Notes under the pieces: model-generated
Database searches by the model: none
The model's input: the letters and a program-made list of their open reading frames with translations, nothing else
Told to the model about the DNA's origin: nothing
Origin: Siphonodentalium dalli
Lineage: Eukaryota; Mollusca; Scaphopoda; Gadilida; Siphonodentaliidae
DNA length: 64,000 nucleotides
Assembly: GCA_032622095.1 (NCBI GenBank)
Contig: CP136067.1
Span: forward strand, 123,541,030 to 123,605,029
Direction: 5' to 3'
Shown: piece by piece, positions 43,851 to 55,562 of the stretch
Layout of the letters: each line of letters opens with the position of its first letter
How positions within the stretch are numbered: position 1 is the stretch's first letter
Position numbers and translations under genes: made by a program

Positions 43851-45222
43851 ATATGGGTGACTTCACGGGAAGTGTAGCACGAAAAGTGCCAAATGCACTC
43901 AAAAATGAAGTTTCTTCAATCACTTTCGTTTTGTTTTTATTTTGTAGCTGGAATACAGGGAACACATCTCCACAAAATTTATAGCATGGGAACCATTATT
44001 TAAAAAGTTACATCATACCATAGATATGGCATCACTATAATATCTTTAAATTAAAGATGAAAAAACAGCAGCAGTAAACAGGGAATTCAACTGAAAATTT
44101 CAGATGAGATCTCATTTACCACAATATGTTTCAAGCTGCAGAGGAGAGCTTCTAAAATATAACAGTTTTTACAGAATTGAAATTTTTTATTCGGTTCCCA
44201 AGTTATTCCACTTTCAGTGTTTGGAAGTCGTCATATTTTGTCAAAAGCCTTGCTGTTACTTATGACATATTTGAATAAAGTGTTAAAAACAACCCAAAAA
44301 CACTACTTTTGTGTGCCTTCTACAAATTAAAAATCCACAGAATTATAAAAAATACTTGAAAGGTTTTCGAGAAATTTGATATGTGTTCCCAAGTGATATA
44401 TATTGCACTGGTGATTACAGGTGTTTTTCCTCCGATATATGACCTCAATGCATATTGTCAAAAATCGTTTTTAAACAATGATAAATCAACTTTTTTACAT
44501 TACTAGTGTGTTACATACTAAACTTTCTGACATTTATGTCTGTCATGCCATCTAATGCCATTATTAAAATTTACTTTCCTTGTTAAGGTGGCTGGTAATG
44601 AGAAAATTTCAGAAAATGCCATGTTCAGGAAAGGACATTTTTTAACGGAATTTTCGTCATCACTAATCAAAAAACTAAAAAAATCACTAATTTTTAATCA
44701 CAGAAATAATAGCACATCTATATTAGATATCATATCCTTATTGTTGAAAATACACCATATGTGACATATTTAAGGGTGTTTTCTTCAATACTGGCTGTAG
44801 TTGATTTGATTTTGGTGTTTTTTTTATTTTTTTAACGGAATGTCTCCAAAATAACCAAAATTGACATAAAATTACATATTTTTGACATTTTTACATGAAA
44901 TTTTCACTAATAAGAACAGAATGTCTTAGATTATAATTACTGTATGAAACTTGTTTCCTTTGTACTATATATTTTATTATAATAACCTTATTATTGAGAC
45001 CATTTCCTGTTTGGCACAGAGAAAATGGCAAAAAAATGCACATTTCTGGTCATAAAATTGCAAAAAATAGTCATATGCAGCTGAAATTTCCTGCGCCGGT
45101 CACATAAATATACCTTTATATGATAAAAAATGAATGGTAGGTTGGTCATACACTGAACATGAATTTAAGGGAGATATGTGTCCAATTCCTTCATGCTACA
45201 CTTCCCGTGAAATCACCCATAT
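43851..45222. mobile_element. Terminal-inverted-repeat element (~1.36 kb), non-autonomous
   Basis: Inverted ends GGGTGACTTCACGGGAAGTG (43855) and CACTTCCCGTGAAATCACCC (to 45218), plus TAGCA/TGCTA inside, bound an AT-rich interior without a transposase. The flanks read ATAT on both sides, a possible 4-bp duplication, though the site CATATG is palindromic and AT-rich. The superfamily is not assigned. Confidence 0.65.
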
Positions 45223-45855
45223 GAAGCTTGATTTTTGTCAGAAAATGATGCTAAATAGGGCTTGGATAAGGTTACAGTGAAGTAATTTGATTGGTAGTGC
45301 CCTCCAATGGATTTTGGGCCAAGATGCAGGAGAGAATTAAAAAATTCTGGGCCCTCGTTGGTTAGTAGTATTTTTGATGTTTAAACATAAAATCATGCAA
45401 TCACTCCTTAAAATTCAGAAGCCAAACAAAACATTGGCACATTGTAAAGTTTCCTAGTTTGAACTTTTTTGGTGTGAGGTAACAAATTTTATTCATGCAA
45501 TTCTGACTCTAGTTTATAAATCCAAAATTTAAAGGTACATTCATGCCCAACGATATGCTTTATTTCAGAGCCAGAACCTTTGCGCAGATGAAAATCATGG
45601 TGATCATGTACTTATTTACCACAATTTGTGGATACTTTGGGCTGCAGGCCAGTATATGTTAACACTGAAACCTACATGTATGGGAAATATTTACTTCACT
45701 GTAACCTAAAAGCTTATAAAAATTCAATGACATGTTTCTTTCACATGTGTTAAAATGTTAAAAAAATTAAAATAAATTGATAAATAAAATAAGAGAAGTT
45801 GGCCAAACATTCTCACCAGTGCACTACTAATGTAATGCATGGACATCATCAATTA
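45223..45855. other. Stretch without a recognised gene
   Basis: AT-rich sequence with no supported ORF, RNA gene or repeat terminus that I can identify. Confidence 0.4.
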
Positions 45856-46068
45856 CAGTAACGCCCTAAGTAATCGACCTCTTAACCACAGCAGAATTAT
45901 GGGTAACTTTTCAGGATTTAGTCGGAAATATGGCTTGTTGCCATTCATCAGAAAGCTCTCCCCGAGAGCTTTCCGATGAATGGCAACAAGCCATATTTCC
46001 GACTAAATCCTGAAAAGTTACCCATAATTCTGCTGTGGTTAAGAGGTCGATTACTTAGGGCGTTACTG
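45856..46068. mobile_element. Mariner-type foldback MITE, near-perfect palindrome
   Basis: TA-flanked. The ends CAGTAACGCCCTAAGTAATC and GATTACTTAGGGCGTTACTG carry the same variant bases (AACGCCC/GGGCGTT, AAGTAATC/GATTACTT) in both arms. The arms are therefore more like each other than like other copies, which points to gene conversion or snap-back replication. Confidence 0.85.
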
Positions 46069-46275
46069 TATTTAAACATTGAATACAAATCTAGAAGGTG
46101 CTCATTATTAAAGTATTGTAGAATACACTTTGATTGCGTTGCAATGAGACAATATTGACCAAAAAATGACCGAAGTGCAATTTTATGGGATTATTATTCA
46201 ATGGTGTTGCTGAAGTTCTCTCCAGGGGGCCTTCTATGTGATCGAACAATGGGTTAACCAAAAAGAAACCATGTA

Positions 46276-46500
46276 CAGTAATGCCCTAAATAATCGGCTC
46301 TTAACCACATCAGAATTATGGGCAATTTTTCAGGATTTATTTGGAAATATGGCTTGTTGCCATTCATCGGAAAGCTCTCAGTGAGTCGGAAATATGGCTT
46401 GTTGCCATTCATCAGAAAGCTCTCATATTTCCGACTAAATCATGAAAAATTACCCATAATTCTGCTGTGGTTAAGGAGTCGATTATTTAGGACATTGCTG
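46276..46500. mobile_element. Mariner-type foldback MITE with a rearranged centre
   Basis: TA-flanked, with ends CAGTAATGCCCTAAATAATC and GATTATTTAGGACATTGCTG. The hairpin centre has a local duplication: AAATATGGCTTGTTGCCATT occurs twice in the same orientation (46343 and 46389), so the right arm lost its inverted partner there. Confidence 0.8.
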
Positions 46501-46626
46501 TAACCCGTGTAGGTTTATACACTGAAAAGTCTGTGAATCCCTCCTGACATCAGCTAATTCTCTGTAAATTCTCATCCCTCCTCGGTGGATTGTCATAAAA
46601 GAAACAAACCAATCATCAGCAAATAT

Positions 46627-47031
46627 GTGACCCGCCATATCAAATCCAGTCGTAAGTCGGGATTTTTTTACCCTGTGCCAATGCATTCTCTTATATTTGC
46701 GAGTCGACCATAGGTCGCCTCGCATATATAAGAGAATGCATTGGCCTAACAATTTTTTACAATTTTAATAATTTATTCTTGTATTCTTTAACAATTTTAT
46801 AATTTCACCCATACAGAGCCCCAGACAAACATGAGCAGACGACACTCTTCTATGTGCTTCTATATATGTGTGGGGCTCCCTGCAGGGGATAAAAAATTGT
46901 TAAGCCAAAGCATTCTCTTAGAAATGCGAGGCGACCTATGGACGACTCGCATATATAAGAGAATGCATTGGCACAGGGTAAAAAAATCCCGACTTCCGAC
47001 TGGATTTGATATGGCGGGTCACATATATTCT
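46627..47031. mobile_element. Compound inverted element with two palindromic cores
   Basis: Outer inverted ends ATGTGACCCGCCATATCAAA, TCCAGTCG and AAGTCGGGATTTTTTTACCC are followed on each side by one copy of the palindromic core (46676-46745 and 46905-46979). About 150 bp of unrelated spacer (GACAAACATGAGCAGACGAC) lies between them. Flanks are ATAT-like. The right half matches the start of the window. Confidence 0.72.
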
Positions 47032-48237
47032 TTAAGGGCTACATCAACTCGCGGGTATTACTTCACCATCAGACACAATGCCGCTGCATGTACCTGTCAC
47101 ATGCAATCAGAGTGTAACTACATGTACATGTAGATTGAGGTGTTAACTTTCCATATATACTGTGACGTGTATGTAACTTTCCCCAAGCTGTTACTAGCTA
47201 GGAAACTGGTATGGGGTTTTCTTTACATGACTGGTGTGATCGATTTTTAATAGTTTAACCTAATTTTTGTTGAATTGAAAATGTGTTTGCCAACTATTTT
47301 GCTATATGATAATCATAATTGCCAAATGATAATTATTGTGAATTTTTTTCTGATTTTGGAAATTTTGGGGATATGAAATGTTTCAGTTTTGAAATGGTTA
47401 AAATTTTAACACAAGATTCTTAATTAGTAGTACATCAGAAGATATTTTTAATTGTTCAAACTTTATTCCCAATCCCTGCATAATTTGTAATAGTGTTACA
47501 ATATAATTTGTAAAGTTATGTCATCAACTAAGAGTAAGAGTACATGTGAACTTGCAATAACAGAGTCTACATGTACCAGCACACTGAGAACATTCCGGCA
47601 CTACCCATTGTTCATATAAATACCATTTATATATAGATCAATACATCATTGCATAATATATATATACTTCATTAGCAGATACAACTCATATCTGCAATTA
47701 CTCTCAGTGAAGATAGTTATTTTGCTGAGAAACATGTTTGTGGTTATGGATGTGTCTGTTTTCCTTTTCTAGTAATGAGCATATATATTATTTAGTTGGC
47801 TGAATGTTTATATGCATAATTTGTGTTGCTTTCATCTCATGCCTTGGATGATTGCAATCTTCTATTGTAGCTTTTGAGTATAATGCACTCAGGAAAGTTT
47901 TAAATATAGATGAACCATTAAATATATTGTAAAGGAGCTCACCAAATAGCAGCCAGTTGTATATAAATAAAACATAAATACACCTTGACAATTGGTATTC
48001 ATGGAGTGATTACCGGCTATTATACCGAAACTGAAGAATAGTCAGCATATTCCATTGATACTAGCAACTGGCGTGTGAATGAATTTTAGCATTTGGCTCT
48101 GTTACATTAACTACCGTTTGATAATCTAAATGTGAAGGTTTTATCAAGGACATTGTTGATTTCCTGTATTGTGTTTGCATATTTTTGGTGGGAATTCATG
48201 TGTGTTTGATTCGCATAATATACTGATAGCTTCAAAA
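47032..48237. other. Upstream region and possible 5' UTR of CYB5R
   Basis: There is no transposon terminus or coding exon that I can support. It immediately precedes the probable first coding exon of CYB5R and would contain its promoter if that assignment holds. No clear TATA box or initiator can be singled out. Confidence 0.35.
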
Positions 48238-48261
48238 ATGCCGAAAGAAGTTCTGATGATC
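48238..48261 (+). CDS. CYB5R: Probable first coding exon of CYB5R (8 codons)
   Basis: The sequence AAAAATGCC opens MPKEVLMI and runs straight into a consensus donor GTAAGTATT at 48262. It ends in phase 0, as required by the exon at 56965, which begins with a full Gly codon. A short hydrophilic-then-hydrophobic leader before a membrane anchor is what a CYB5R N-terminus needs. The link rests on phase, order and plausibility only; the intron would be about 8.7 kb. Other first exons remain possible. Confidence 0.42.
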
Positions 48262-49104
48262 GTAAGTATTAGACTTGTGTCATGGTTAACTACATTCACT
48301 CTGTTGCAGTTATTCAAATACCGGTAACTGGACTCACAATCCATATACCATTAAATTATATTGCCTAAAGTTGTACAATGTACAAACCCATAGGTATTTT
48401 CTAACTCTTATTGACTTAATATAAATAATGATAGGTCTACTGTAGGTCACTTATCATGTACTGGTATCTCCAGAAACTAGAATGTTGACTAAGGCAAGGA
48501 AAGGGGAATAAATGCACAGCATAAATGTTTTTAATCAATGAGCCTGAGGGCACGAGGGTTTTATTTTTATTTTTTATTTTTTTCTGCCCATAGTCTGGCA
48601 TAGGAAGCATGGGTTATTATACCTTCCCAGGTCCAGAAAATTGTAGGAAGAACTTTTTAATGGATATAAACTAATTTAATCCGAAATAATGAATGACAAA
48701 TTAAGACATTATACTACCTGTACCTCATTGGCACTATCATTTTTAACAACACGTAGAGCTACATATTCAATTCATATCAAAATACGGAACATAAATATAG
48801 TCGAAAGGAAAAGATAAAGTGATCGTCCAAACTATCAGCATAGTCTTGATTCACTTATTCTGCTGACTAATTAGAGACTGTATATGTGCCGCAATGGATG
48901 ATAGACAATAACGCTTCAAATAACCATCATAAACATGGCCAAAATACACTGCTTGTCAAACTGTATTGTGCTCCAATTTGAGTACCTTCGATCGCATTAG
49001 TGTAGCAAGGGGGAATTCTAACTATGGGCATTATCCCCATAACAAAAATAAAAAATAAAAATAACACCCTCGCTCCCTCATCGATTCTCAAAAAAAATTG
49101 CCCA

Positions 49105-49615
49105 TTCATCTTCACTTAATCTTCCAAAAGAAAGCTTCATCTTCACTTAATCTTCCAATGAAAGCTTCAACTTCCTTACAAAATCCTCTAAAACTAAGCT
49201 TCATCTTCACTTAATCTTCTAAAAAAGCTTCATCTTTACTTAATCTTCCAAAAAAGCTTTATCTTCACTTAATCTTCCAAAAAAAGCTTCGTCTTCACTT
49301 AGTCTTCAGAAATTAAGCTTCATTTTCACTTAGTCTTCCAAAAAATAAACTTCATCTTCACTTAATCTTCAAAAAAAAGCTTCATCTTCACTTAGTCTTC
49401 AGAAATTAATCTTCATCTTCACTTAGTCTTCAAAAAGTAAGCTTCATATTGGCTTAGTCTTCAAAAATATTAAATTTGATCTTCAAAATGATCTTCTCTA
49501 AACAAAATGAAGACTATTAAGTCTTCATTGTCCATTTGAAGACTATTCAGTATACATGAAGACTTAGTGAAGCTTAGTGAAGCTTAGTGGAAGACTAAAT
49601 TAGTCTTCTTCTTTG
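49105..49615. repeat. CTTCATCTTCACTTAATCTTC minisatellite with inverted end
   Basis: About a dozen units of 28-32 bp share GCTTCATCTTCACTTAATC and a short A-rich link. Towards 49490-49610 the motif appears in the opposite orientation (GAAGACTTAGTGAAGCTTAG), so transcripts could fold back. It lies in the presumed first intron of CYB5R. Confidence 0.75.
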
Positions 49616-51720
49616 GTAAGGGAAACTCTATCTTGCAGTGTTACTTACTTACTGTGCAAAGGTCACAAAGGTAAAATATCTAATGTCCTGCTGATCTTTT
49701 ACAAAATATTTGAGCCATTTGACCAATAAACTTGGGGGGTTTGGAGTCCTTTGGACAGCCTGTGTTGACAATATACCTGATAGTTATCATTACCTATGGT
49801 CTTTTGTTGAATACCCACACATACGCCATTGTATTTAGCTCCTATTCGATATTTGAAATATAACTAATTTCCGTGTGACAATTTCCTATTTTCGGGTTAC
49901 CGATTTACGACTACGGTGAAATCCAAAATCAAAATAAAATGGTCCAACGAGGGCCATTTTGCATTGTCTGTTAAAGAGTTATCCCTCTTTGCTTTCCTAG
50001 AAATAACATTGTTTTTGTCTGTTCATCTGAGTATCAGTCATGGGATCTCAATGAAATTTGGTAATTTCAATGAAGAGTTGGTTATTTTCTCATTTTCCTC
50101 CTTAGAGTTATTCACGATTTATTTATTAGTCAACTTTTTTTTCAAAACTCAAATTATGGTTTGACGCATGACGGTTGGCATGCAGGTGGGCATCCAGCCT
50201 GTCGAGCAACCTAGATAACATATCCATTTATTGATGGATTTTGACATTTTTCATATGTAAGTTTATTGTACAACAGCTGCACGCCTAAAAAAAATTGGGT
50301 CTGCCCAAAATTTCTAACCAGAGTTATGGCCCTTGATTCTATTTATAGCAATTTAATGTCTGACAGCATGATAACTTCAACATATTCATTCATATTTGGT
50401 ATATGGATCTTTTATAACTATACCATGATCGAGTTCAAAATCAGTTTTGTTCAATATTTTTTACCTGAGTTACACCCCTTAGTTTGTCGAATTTAACATA
50501 TTTTTTACCGTTTAATAGCGTCAAAACTTGAACAACATCAACCAATTATTCATATTTTATATGTAGAACTTTCATAACAATATCTCGGTTGAGTTCGAAA
50601 ACCAAGTGTGTCAGCTTTTGTTTTACCTGACTTAATTTAATACAGCCCTTAGTTTGTATCTTTTTATATGCCTGCTTATAAACAAAATGGGATGTATTAT
50701 CTTATTGGTCTGTCTGTCCATCCGTCCATCTATCCATTTGCTTTTTTCGTTTCCGGATGTAAATCTGAACTGAATGGAATGAAATTTGGTATGTGAGTTT
50801 ACTAGCCCAAAAACAGGTCAAGTTCGAATTTGGGTTACGTCCGCCAATTTTCACCAGAGTGATGCCCCATGGTTGTAATTACTACGGGCATATTTTGCCA
50901 TTCCCTAGCGATGCTCTTGTTAGCATTTTTTGACTGTTAGCATGATAACTTGATCAAATGTCAACCGATTCAATTAATATTGGGTATTTGAATCTTTCAT
51001 AACAATATCTTCATCATTTAGTTCAAAGGCCAGGTTTGTATGAATTTGTTTTACCTGATGGCCCTTAGTTCTGAATTATGTTTCCTTAGTTATACCCCCC
51101 GCAAGGAAGTTGTGGGGGGGGGGGGTACTTGAATCAGCTTGTCCGTCCGTCGTCCGTCCGTGGACACAAATTTGTCCGGAGTTTTTCTCAGTCATTTTAT
51201 GATCATTTTCCTTGAAACTTGGCACAGACATCAACCACCATGGGAACCTGTGAACCTGTGGTTATGACGTCTGTCCGACATTTTTTGGTAGAGTTATCCC
51301 CCTTTTTTTACTTAGAAATTATTTTGCAACATGCATAATTTTGTCCGAGCTTTTATTCCTACAATTTGGCACCATGGGCGTATGCAACCTCTTTTTTGAA
51401 AATGGGCAAAGAAAGCTTTCTTTGGCCAGAAAATTTGAAGCCTACATGTATAGTCAGCATTTCCCACCTCATCCTTTGTCTGTCCCAGGCATTCATTTTA
51501 GTGAATTATTGGCTTGGGGGTTTTTACTATTATACCTTTGAATTTCGCACAATATTGCTATAACATTGAAACTTTCGCACTATTTCCAGTTTCCTTAGTA
51601 AAGTTGTCAAATGATTTTAAGTAGCAGCAACACAATTGCTGATCCCACTTAAAACTATTATGTCAGGGTAGCCACTTCAATAAACATAAAATGACTAAAT
51701 TAATGTTATATCCTATAGAT
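49616..51720. repeat. Degenerate intronic repeats of the GTCCGTCC type
   Basis: Loosely repeated blocks (GAGTTATCCCTCTTTG, ATTGTCTGTT; AACTTGAACAACATCAACC; GAATGAAATTTGGTATGTGA; TTTCATAACAATATCT) end in GTCTGTCTGTCCATCCGTCC (50707) and GTCCGTCCGTCGTCCGTCC (51141) tails beside a G run (51113-51125). This matches the class at 15-17.9 kb. Frames in it are not supported as genes. Confidence 0.5.
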
Positions 51721-51723
51721 ACA

Positions 51724-51778
51724 AAATTACCCATAATTCTGCTGTGGTTAAGGAGTCGATTATTTAGGGCATTATTGT
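51724..51778. mobile_element. Half of a mariner-type foldback MITE
   Basis: Only the right arm is present: AAAATTACCCATAATTCTGC, TGTGGTTAAGGAGTCG, then ATTATTTAGGGCATTATTG before TA. The left arm and centre are missing. Confidence 0.8.
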
Positions 51779-51837
51779 AGATATGTCAATCACAGTGATT
51801 TGTCATATTGAATTTAATGTAATTAAGGTTTGTACTC

Positions 51838-52303
51838 TTTGTGACCAAGTCTGGAAATAGTTTGTCTGTCAATTGCAGAATGAGGTCCCCAGAGGGTGAA
51901 TTTAGTTATTCTATCCCACACCGTGGGCTAACATCACCAAATTCAGCCTCAGCGAACCTCATTCTGCTTAGGCCTCAACTGCTATGGGAGAACAATGATC
52001 AGATTGAATTTTCCCAGTTGAAGTTGGTGATGTTAATTCACCCATTAGTTACCTTGATTATGCATTTTATCTTCTGCAAACTAAGGAATCTAGAAACTGG
52101 ACAGAAGGGAAAAAGTAACAGAAAAAAGGTTAATTTGAGACTATAGATACTTTTGAGAAGATGAGGCCTAAGCAGAATGAGATCCCCAGAAGGTGTATAT
52201 GTTAGCACACTGTGTGGGGTAGCATCACTAAATTCACCCTCTGGGGACCTCATTCTGCAAATGTCAGACACCGACACACCATATTTCCAAGCTTGTTTGT
52301 GTT
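51838..52303. mobile_element. hAT-like foldback MITE (CAAGCC family), long form
   Basis: Ends CAAGTCTGGAAATAGTTTG (51846) and the inverted ATATTTCCAAGCTTG (to 52295) enclose two inner palindromes and the internal segment (AAGTTGGTGATGTT, CTTCTGCAAACTAAGG). The flanks TTTGTGAC and TTTGTGTT agree at six of eight positions, consistent with an old 8-bp duplication. Confidence 0.75.
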
Positions 52304-53108
52304 CCAAAACCATGCAGACTTGCCCCTTTAATTTGCTGCATTGTTTTGAAAGACAAGTACACGCACCAGAGCAGTGCCAATAATTACATGTAGGTGGTAA
52401 TGCTTTGAAAATTGATCGAATCAGGATGTTTTGATTTGGCTGTCAGAAGATTAGTAACCAGTCAAATCACTCTGAGGCACTCCACCCCACTAACCATATG
52501 TGTGCTATAATGATAGCTGTTTGTTCGCTCCGACAAACCTTTCATTTGGAGAGTGAATCATTCACTGTACACCTGATGTACAGACAGCTTCATACTGTGG
52601 GGCGGATTTGAATGAAATTACTATAGTTGGCGTTCACTGGACCACAAAGCACATATACTCATGTGGGACTAATACAGTACACTGCATTCCTAATACATAC
52701 AGTGTACTGATTTACTCTTTCTGGTTGGATGTGAATTTACTTCCTTTGATGAATTCCTGCTGAGACGGTTCTTAGTATCTTCTGCATTGCAGATTTTTGG
52801 GATGTTTGTGAATCACCTGATGTTTTTGTTGAATTTGGACTAAATTCATCGCTGTTGAGGGAATATATTAGTTGATTTAGTGGATTGTTTGTTTACCTTA
52901 TTCGATTGTTTTGGTTCTTTTGTACTCCGGAGTTAATAAAGTACACCAGCTTCTTGTCACGTATCCTCCTCAGGACACTCCAAACAATGTGGCAAATAGT
53001 ATGTATATTCAGACTCTCAGTGCATTACAAAACTGCCTGTATATTTATGTACATGAATTATTTAGTATATGCATTCAATCTAATGTAGTATCAGCTATCA
53101 TGCAAAAT
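52304..53108. other. Stretch without a recognised gene
   Basis: Unique-looking sequence within the presumed CYB5R intron. Two overlapping frames near 52885-53111 are short and unsupported. No repeat terminus is seen. Confidence 0.35.
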
Positions 53109-53380
53109 TAACAGGGATGGGAGAGGTCAAGGGGCTACACCCCCCATGTCAGGGATGATTAGCACCCATGTCTGGGATGTCTGCAGTGGTCAGCCCGGTA
53201 GCTATAGCCCCCCCCCCCCCCCCCCCCCCCCCCCCGTCGGGTGATCATAGCCCCCTGTCAGGTGATCATAGCCCCCCTGTCAGGTGATCATAGCCCCCCT
53301 GTCAGGGGATCATAGCCCCCTTCAGGTGATCATAGCCCCCCTGTCGGGTGTTTATAGCCCGGGAATCCTGGCGCCACCCC
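53109..53380. repeat. Minisatellite with a 28-base C run
   Basis: Six units of about 20 bp (GGTGATCATAGCCCCCCTGT) run from 53236 to 53360, preceded by a pure C run at 53208-53235. Looser related units (CCATGTC.GGGATG) lie at 53140-53190. The C run is long enough to be length-variable or misassembled. Confidence 0.8.
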
Positions 53381-53394
53381 TTGGATGGGGTAAT

Positions 53395-53520
53395 TGTAAT
53401 TGACAAATTAATTACTTTTTCTCAAGTAATTTGTAATCGGGATATTTCTCAATTACAAGTAATTGAAAGTAATTAATTATTTGGATAAATATACATGTAA
53501 TTCAATTAAATAAAATTACT
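53395..53520. repeat. AT-rich inverted sequence (TAATTACTT / AAGTAATTA)
   Basis: Reiterated GTAATTG, AATTAATTACTTTTTC, CAAGTAATTTGTAAT and AAGTAATTGAAAGTAATTAA make an imperfect foldback. It is probably the end of an old dispersed repeat. Confidence 0.45.
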
Positions 53521-53856
53521 TTACTAAACGATCATGAATTATTATTTAAAGAGGACAAAATAAGTTTTTTTTACATTTTATTGTGAACTTTCATCATACA
53601 ATAGTGCACCAAAATATTTGGAATAGACTGTTTTATGCGTATTTATTTCATTAAATATTTAAAATATAAACTGTCAATTAACGCAACCACAATGAGCCAA
53701 GGTTTCGAAAACACTCAATGGCAGAACTTACAAATTTATTATCAGGGTTGAGTGTAAGGCCCAAAAAGTCAAACTTGTGCATTTTTCAGGCACCTGCTAG
53801 GATCCAGTTCATACAAAATTATCAAAATTAATATATTTTGCTTTCAAGGCAATACA

Positions 53857-54040
53857 CAGTACTATCCTAAATAATCGACCCCTAAGTCAGACATATGGCT
53901 TGCTGGCATTCATCGGAAAGCTCTGGGTGAGAGCTTTCCAATGAATGGCAGCTAGCGCAAGCCATATTTCTGACTAAATCCTGAAAATTTCCCATAATTC
54001 TGCTGTGGTTTAAAGGGTCATATACTTCGGGCATTACTAT
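53857..54040. mobile_element. Old mariner-type foldback MITE
   Basis: A diverged copy with CAGTACTATCCTAAATAATC at the left and CTTCGGGCATTACTA at the right. The hairpin GCTTGCTGGCATTCATCGGA with its inverted partner is still clear. The left arm lost the CTTAACCACAGCAG part. Confidence 0.7.
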
Positions 54041-54060
54041 TCTGTTGAATCTGTTATATC

Positions 54061-54541
54061 TTGACCCTTTCTTGACAGAAGCTGGTGCAGCATTAAATAT
54101 CCTGTGCCAGTGCATTCTCTTATATATGCGAGTCTCCCATAGGGAGCCTTACATATGTAAGAGAATGCTCTTGATAAGCCAATGTATTCTCTTAAATATG
54201 CAAGGATCCCATAGCTCACATATGCATTGGCACAGGGTTTTTGCAAAATTTCAGGAAGCTGTCATCATTGAAGGGCAAGCCTTGAAATAGTGTGTCTGTC
54301 ATTTGCAGAATGAGGTCCCCAGAGGGTGAATTTAGTGATGCTACCCCGCATAGCGGGCTAGCATCACCAAATTCACCCTCTGGGAACCTCATTCTGCTGA
54401 GGTGTAAGCAGAATGAGGTCCCCAGAGGGTGAATTTGGTGATGCTAGCCCGCTATGTGGGGTAGCATCACTAAATTCACCCTCTGGGGACCTCATTCTGC
54501 AAATGACAGACACACTTATTCAAGGCTTGTTGAAGGGTTAA
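54061..54541. mobile_element. piggyBac-like MITE, interrupted by a hAT-like MITE
   Basis: The left end is TTGACCCTTTCTTGAC (TTGA for TTAA). The right end is CATTGAAGGGTTAA, split by the inserted hAT element at its 8-bp duplication. The interior holds a diverged palindromic core (54104-54238) with a partial second copy. Removing the insertion restores an AAGGG-TTAA end like that at 56918. Confidence 0.68.
54268..54537. mobile_element. hAT-like foldback MITE (CAAGCC family) with perfect 8-bp TSD
   Basis: Ends CAAGCCTTGAAATAGTGTGT (54276) and the inverted ACACACTTATTCAAGGCTTG (to 54529) are flanked by TTGAAGGG at 54268-54275 and 54530-54537. It contains two inner palindromes separated only by a GCTGAGGTGTAAGCAG spacer, so it is the form without the internal segment. 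This copy best defines the family: CAAGCC ends, 8-bp duplication, hAT type. Confidence 0.87.
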
Positions 54542-54617
54542 CCTTTCTTTACTAAAAACTCATTGATGAGGAAATGTTCAGCAATTATTTCAACATAATA
54601 GGTTGTTTGTTGAACTA

Positions 54618-54740
54618 CAATAATGCCCTAAATAACAGAGCTTTCTGATGAATGGCAACAAGCCATATTTCCGACCTAATTCTGAAAAATTACCCATAAT
54701 TCTGTTGTGGTTAAGGAGTCGATTATTTAGAGCATTACTG
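54618..54740. mobile_element. Mariner-type foldback MITE, left arm deleted
   Basis: TA-flanked. The left end CAATAATGCCCTAAATAA jumps directly to CAGAGCTTTCTGATGAATGG at the hairpin centre. The right arm is complete to GAGCATTACTG. Confidence 0.8.
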
Positions 54741-54947
54741 TACCTACCGACCCTAATTTTTTCTGCCATGTAACCCCAACCACAGATTAAATTTCTTTCG
54801 CCTTATCTTTATACATTTCCCACTAACCAGAAATCCTTCTGCACTTATATTATTTTTTCATCTGTCTGTCTGCTTACATTTCCTGAACACTCCTCCAAAT
54901 TAATATTAATAGATCAGATATATAGTTTATGTACCAAATGAATAATA

Positions 54948-55204
54948 GACTATTCCGTTGTATACTTTCATAACTGCATGGGAGAACCCATTCAGTAAAT
55001 AAAGGGTTAACCCTTTTATGACCAGAGCTGCCATAGGGAGCATCACATATATAAGAGAATGCACTGGCTTACAAGGTCAAGGCAAATATTGTTAGGCCAC
55101 TGTATTCTCTTATATATGCGAGGCTCCCTATGGGAGACTCGCATATATAAGAGAATGCATTGGCACAGGGTTTTCGCAAAATTTCAGGAAGCTCCAGTCT
55201 TGGG
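54948..55204. mobile_element. piggyBac-like MITE next to a dispersed repeat fragment
   Basis: Bases 54948-55006 are a copy of the repeat also seen at 903-976. TTAA (55007-55010) is followed by CCCTTTTATGACCAGAGCTG, an imperfect outer palindromic arm, then the core (55097-55170), CAGGGTTTTCGCAAAATTTC and AGGAAGCTCC. The right terminus is eroded (CTTGGGTTAG). Confidence 0.65.
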
Positions 55205-55562
55205 TTAGATACACACTTCGGACAGATACACCAATGAAATTGTGTGCTTCTTGCCCTCTTTCTGTGAGGAGATATATTCAAGTTTTCAAACAAGTTTATC
55301 AACTTACTTCATTGTAAAGATTCCATTGGAAGGTTACGTTAGCGTATTATGTGTACGTACCTTTCGGAGATTGGCGTAAAAAAAGTGGTTGAACAAGGTT
55401 AAGTGCGCTATTTTGGCCATGAGACATGACAGTCTTGTTCTACCATAGATATATAAAAATGTTGTTTTTGTCACAATAAACAATATTCCTATTAATCTGA
55501 AAACAATTTATGACAGAAAATGGTGTGTGATGAACCAAAACATTTAATTTAGTACAGTCCAT

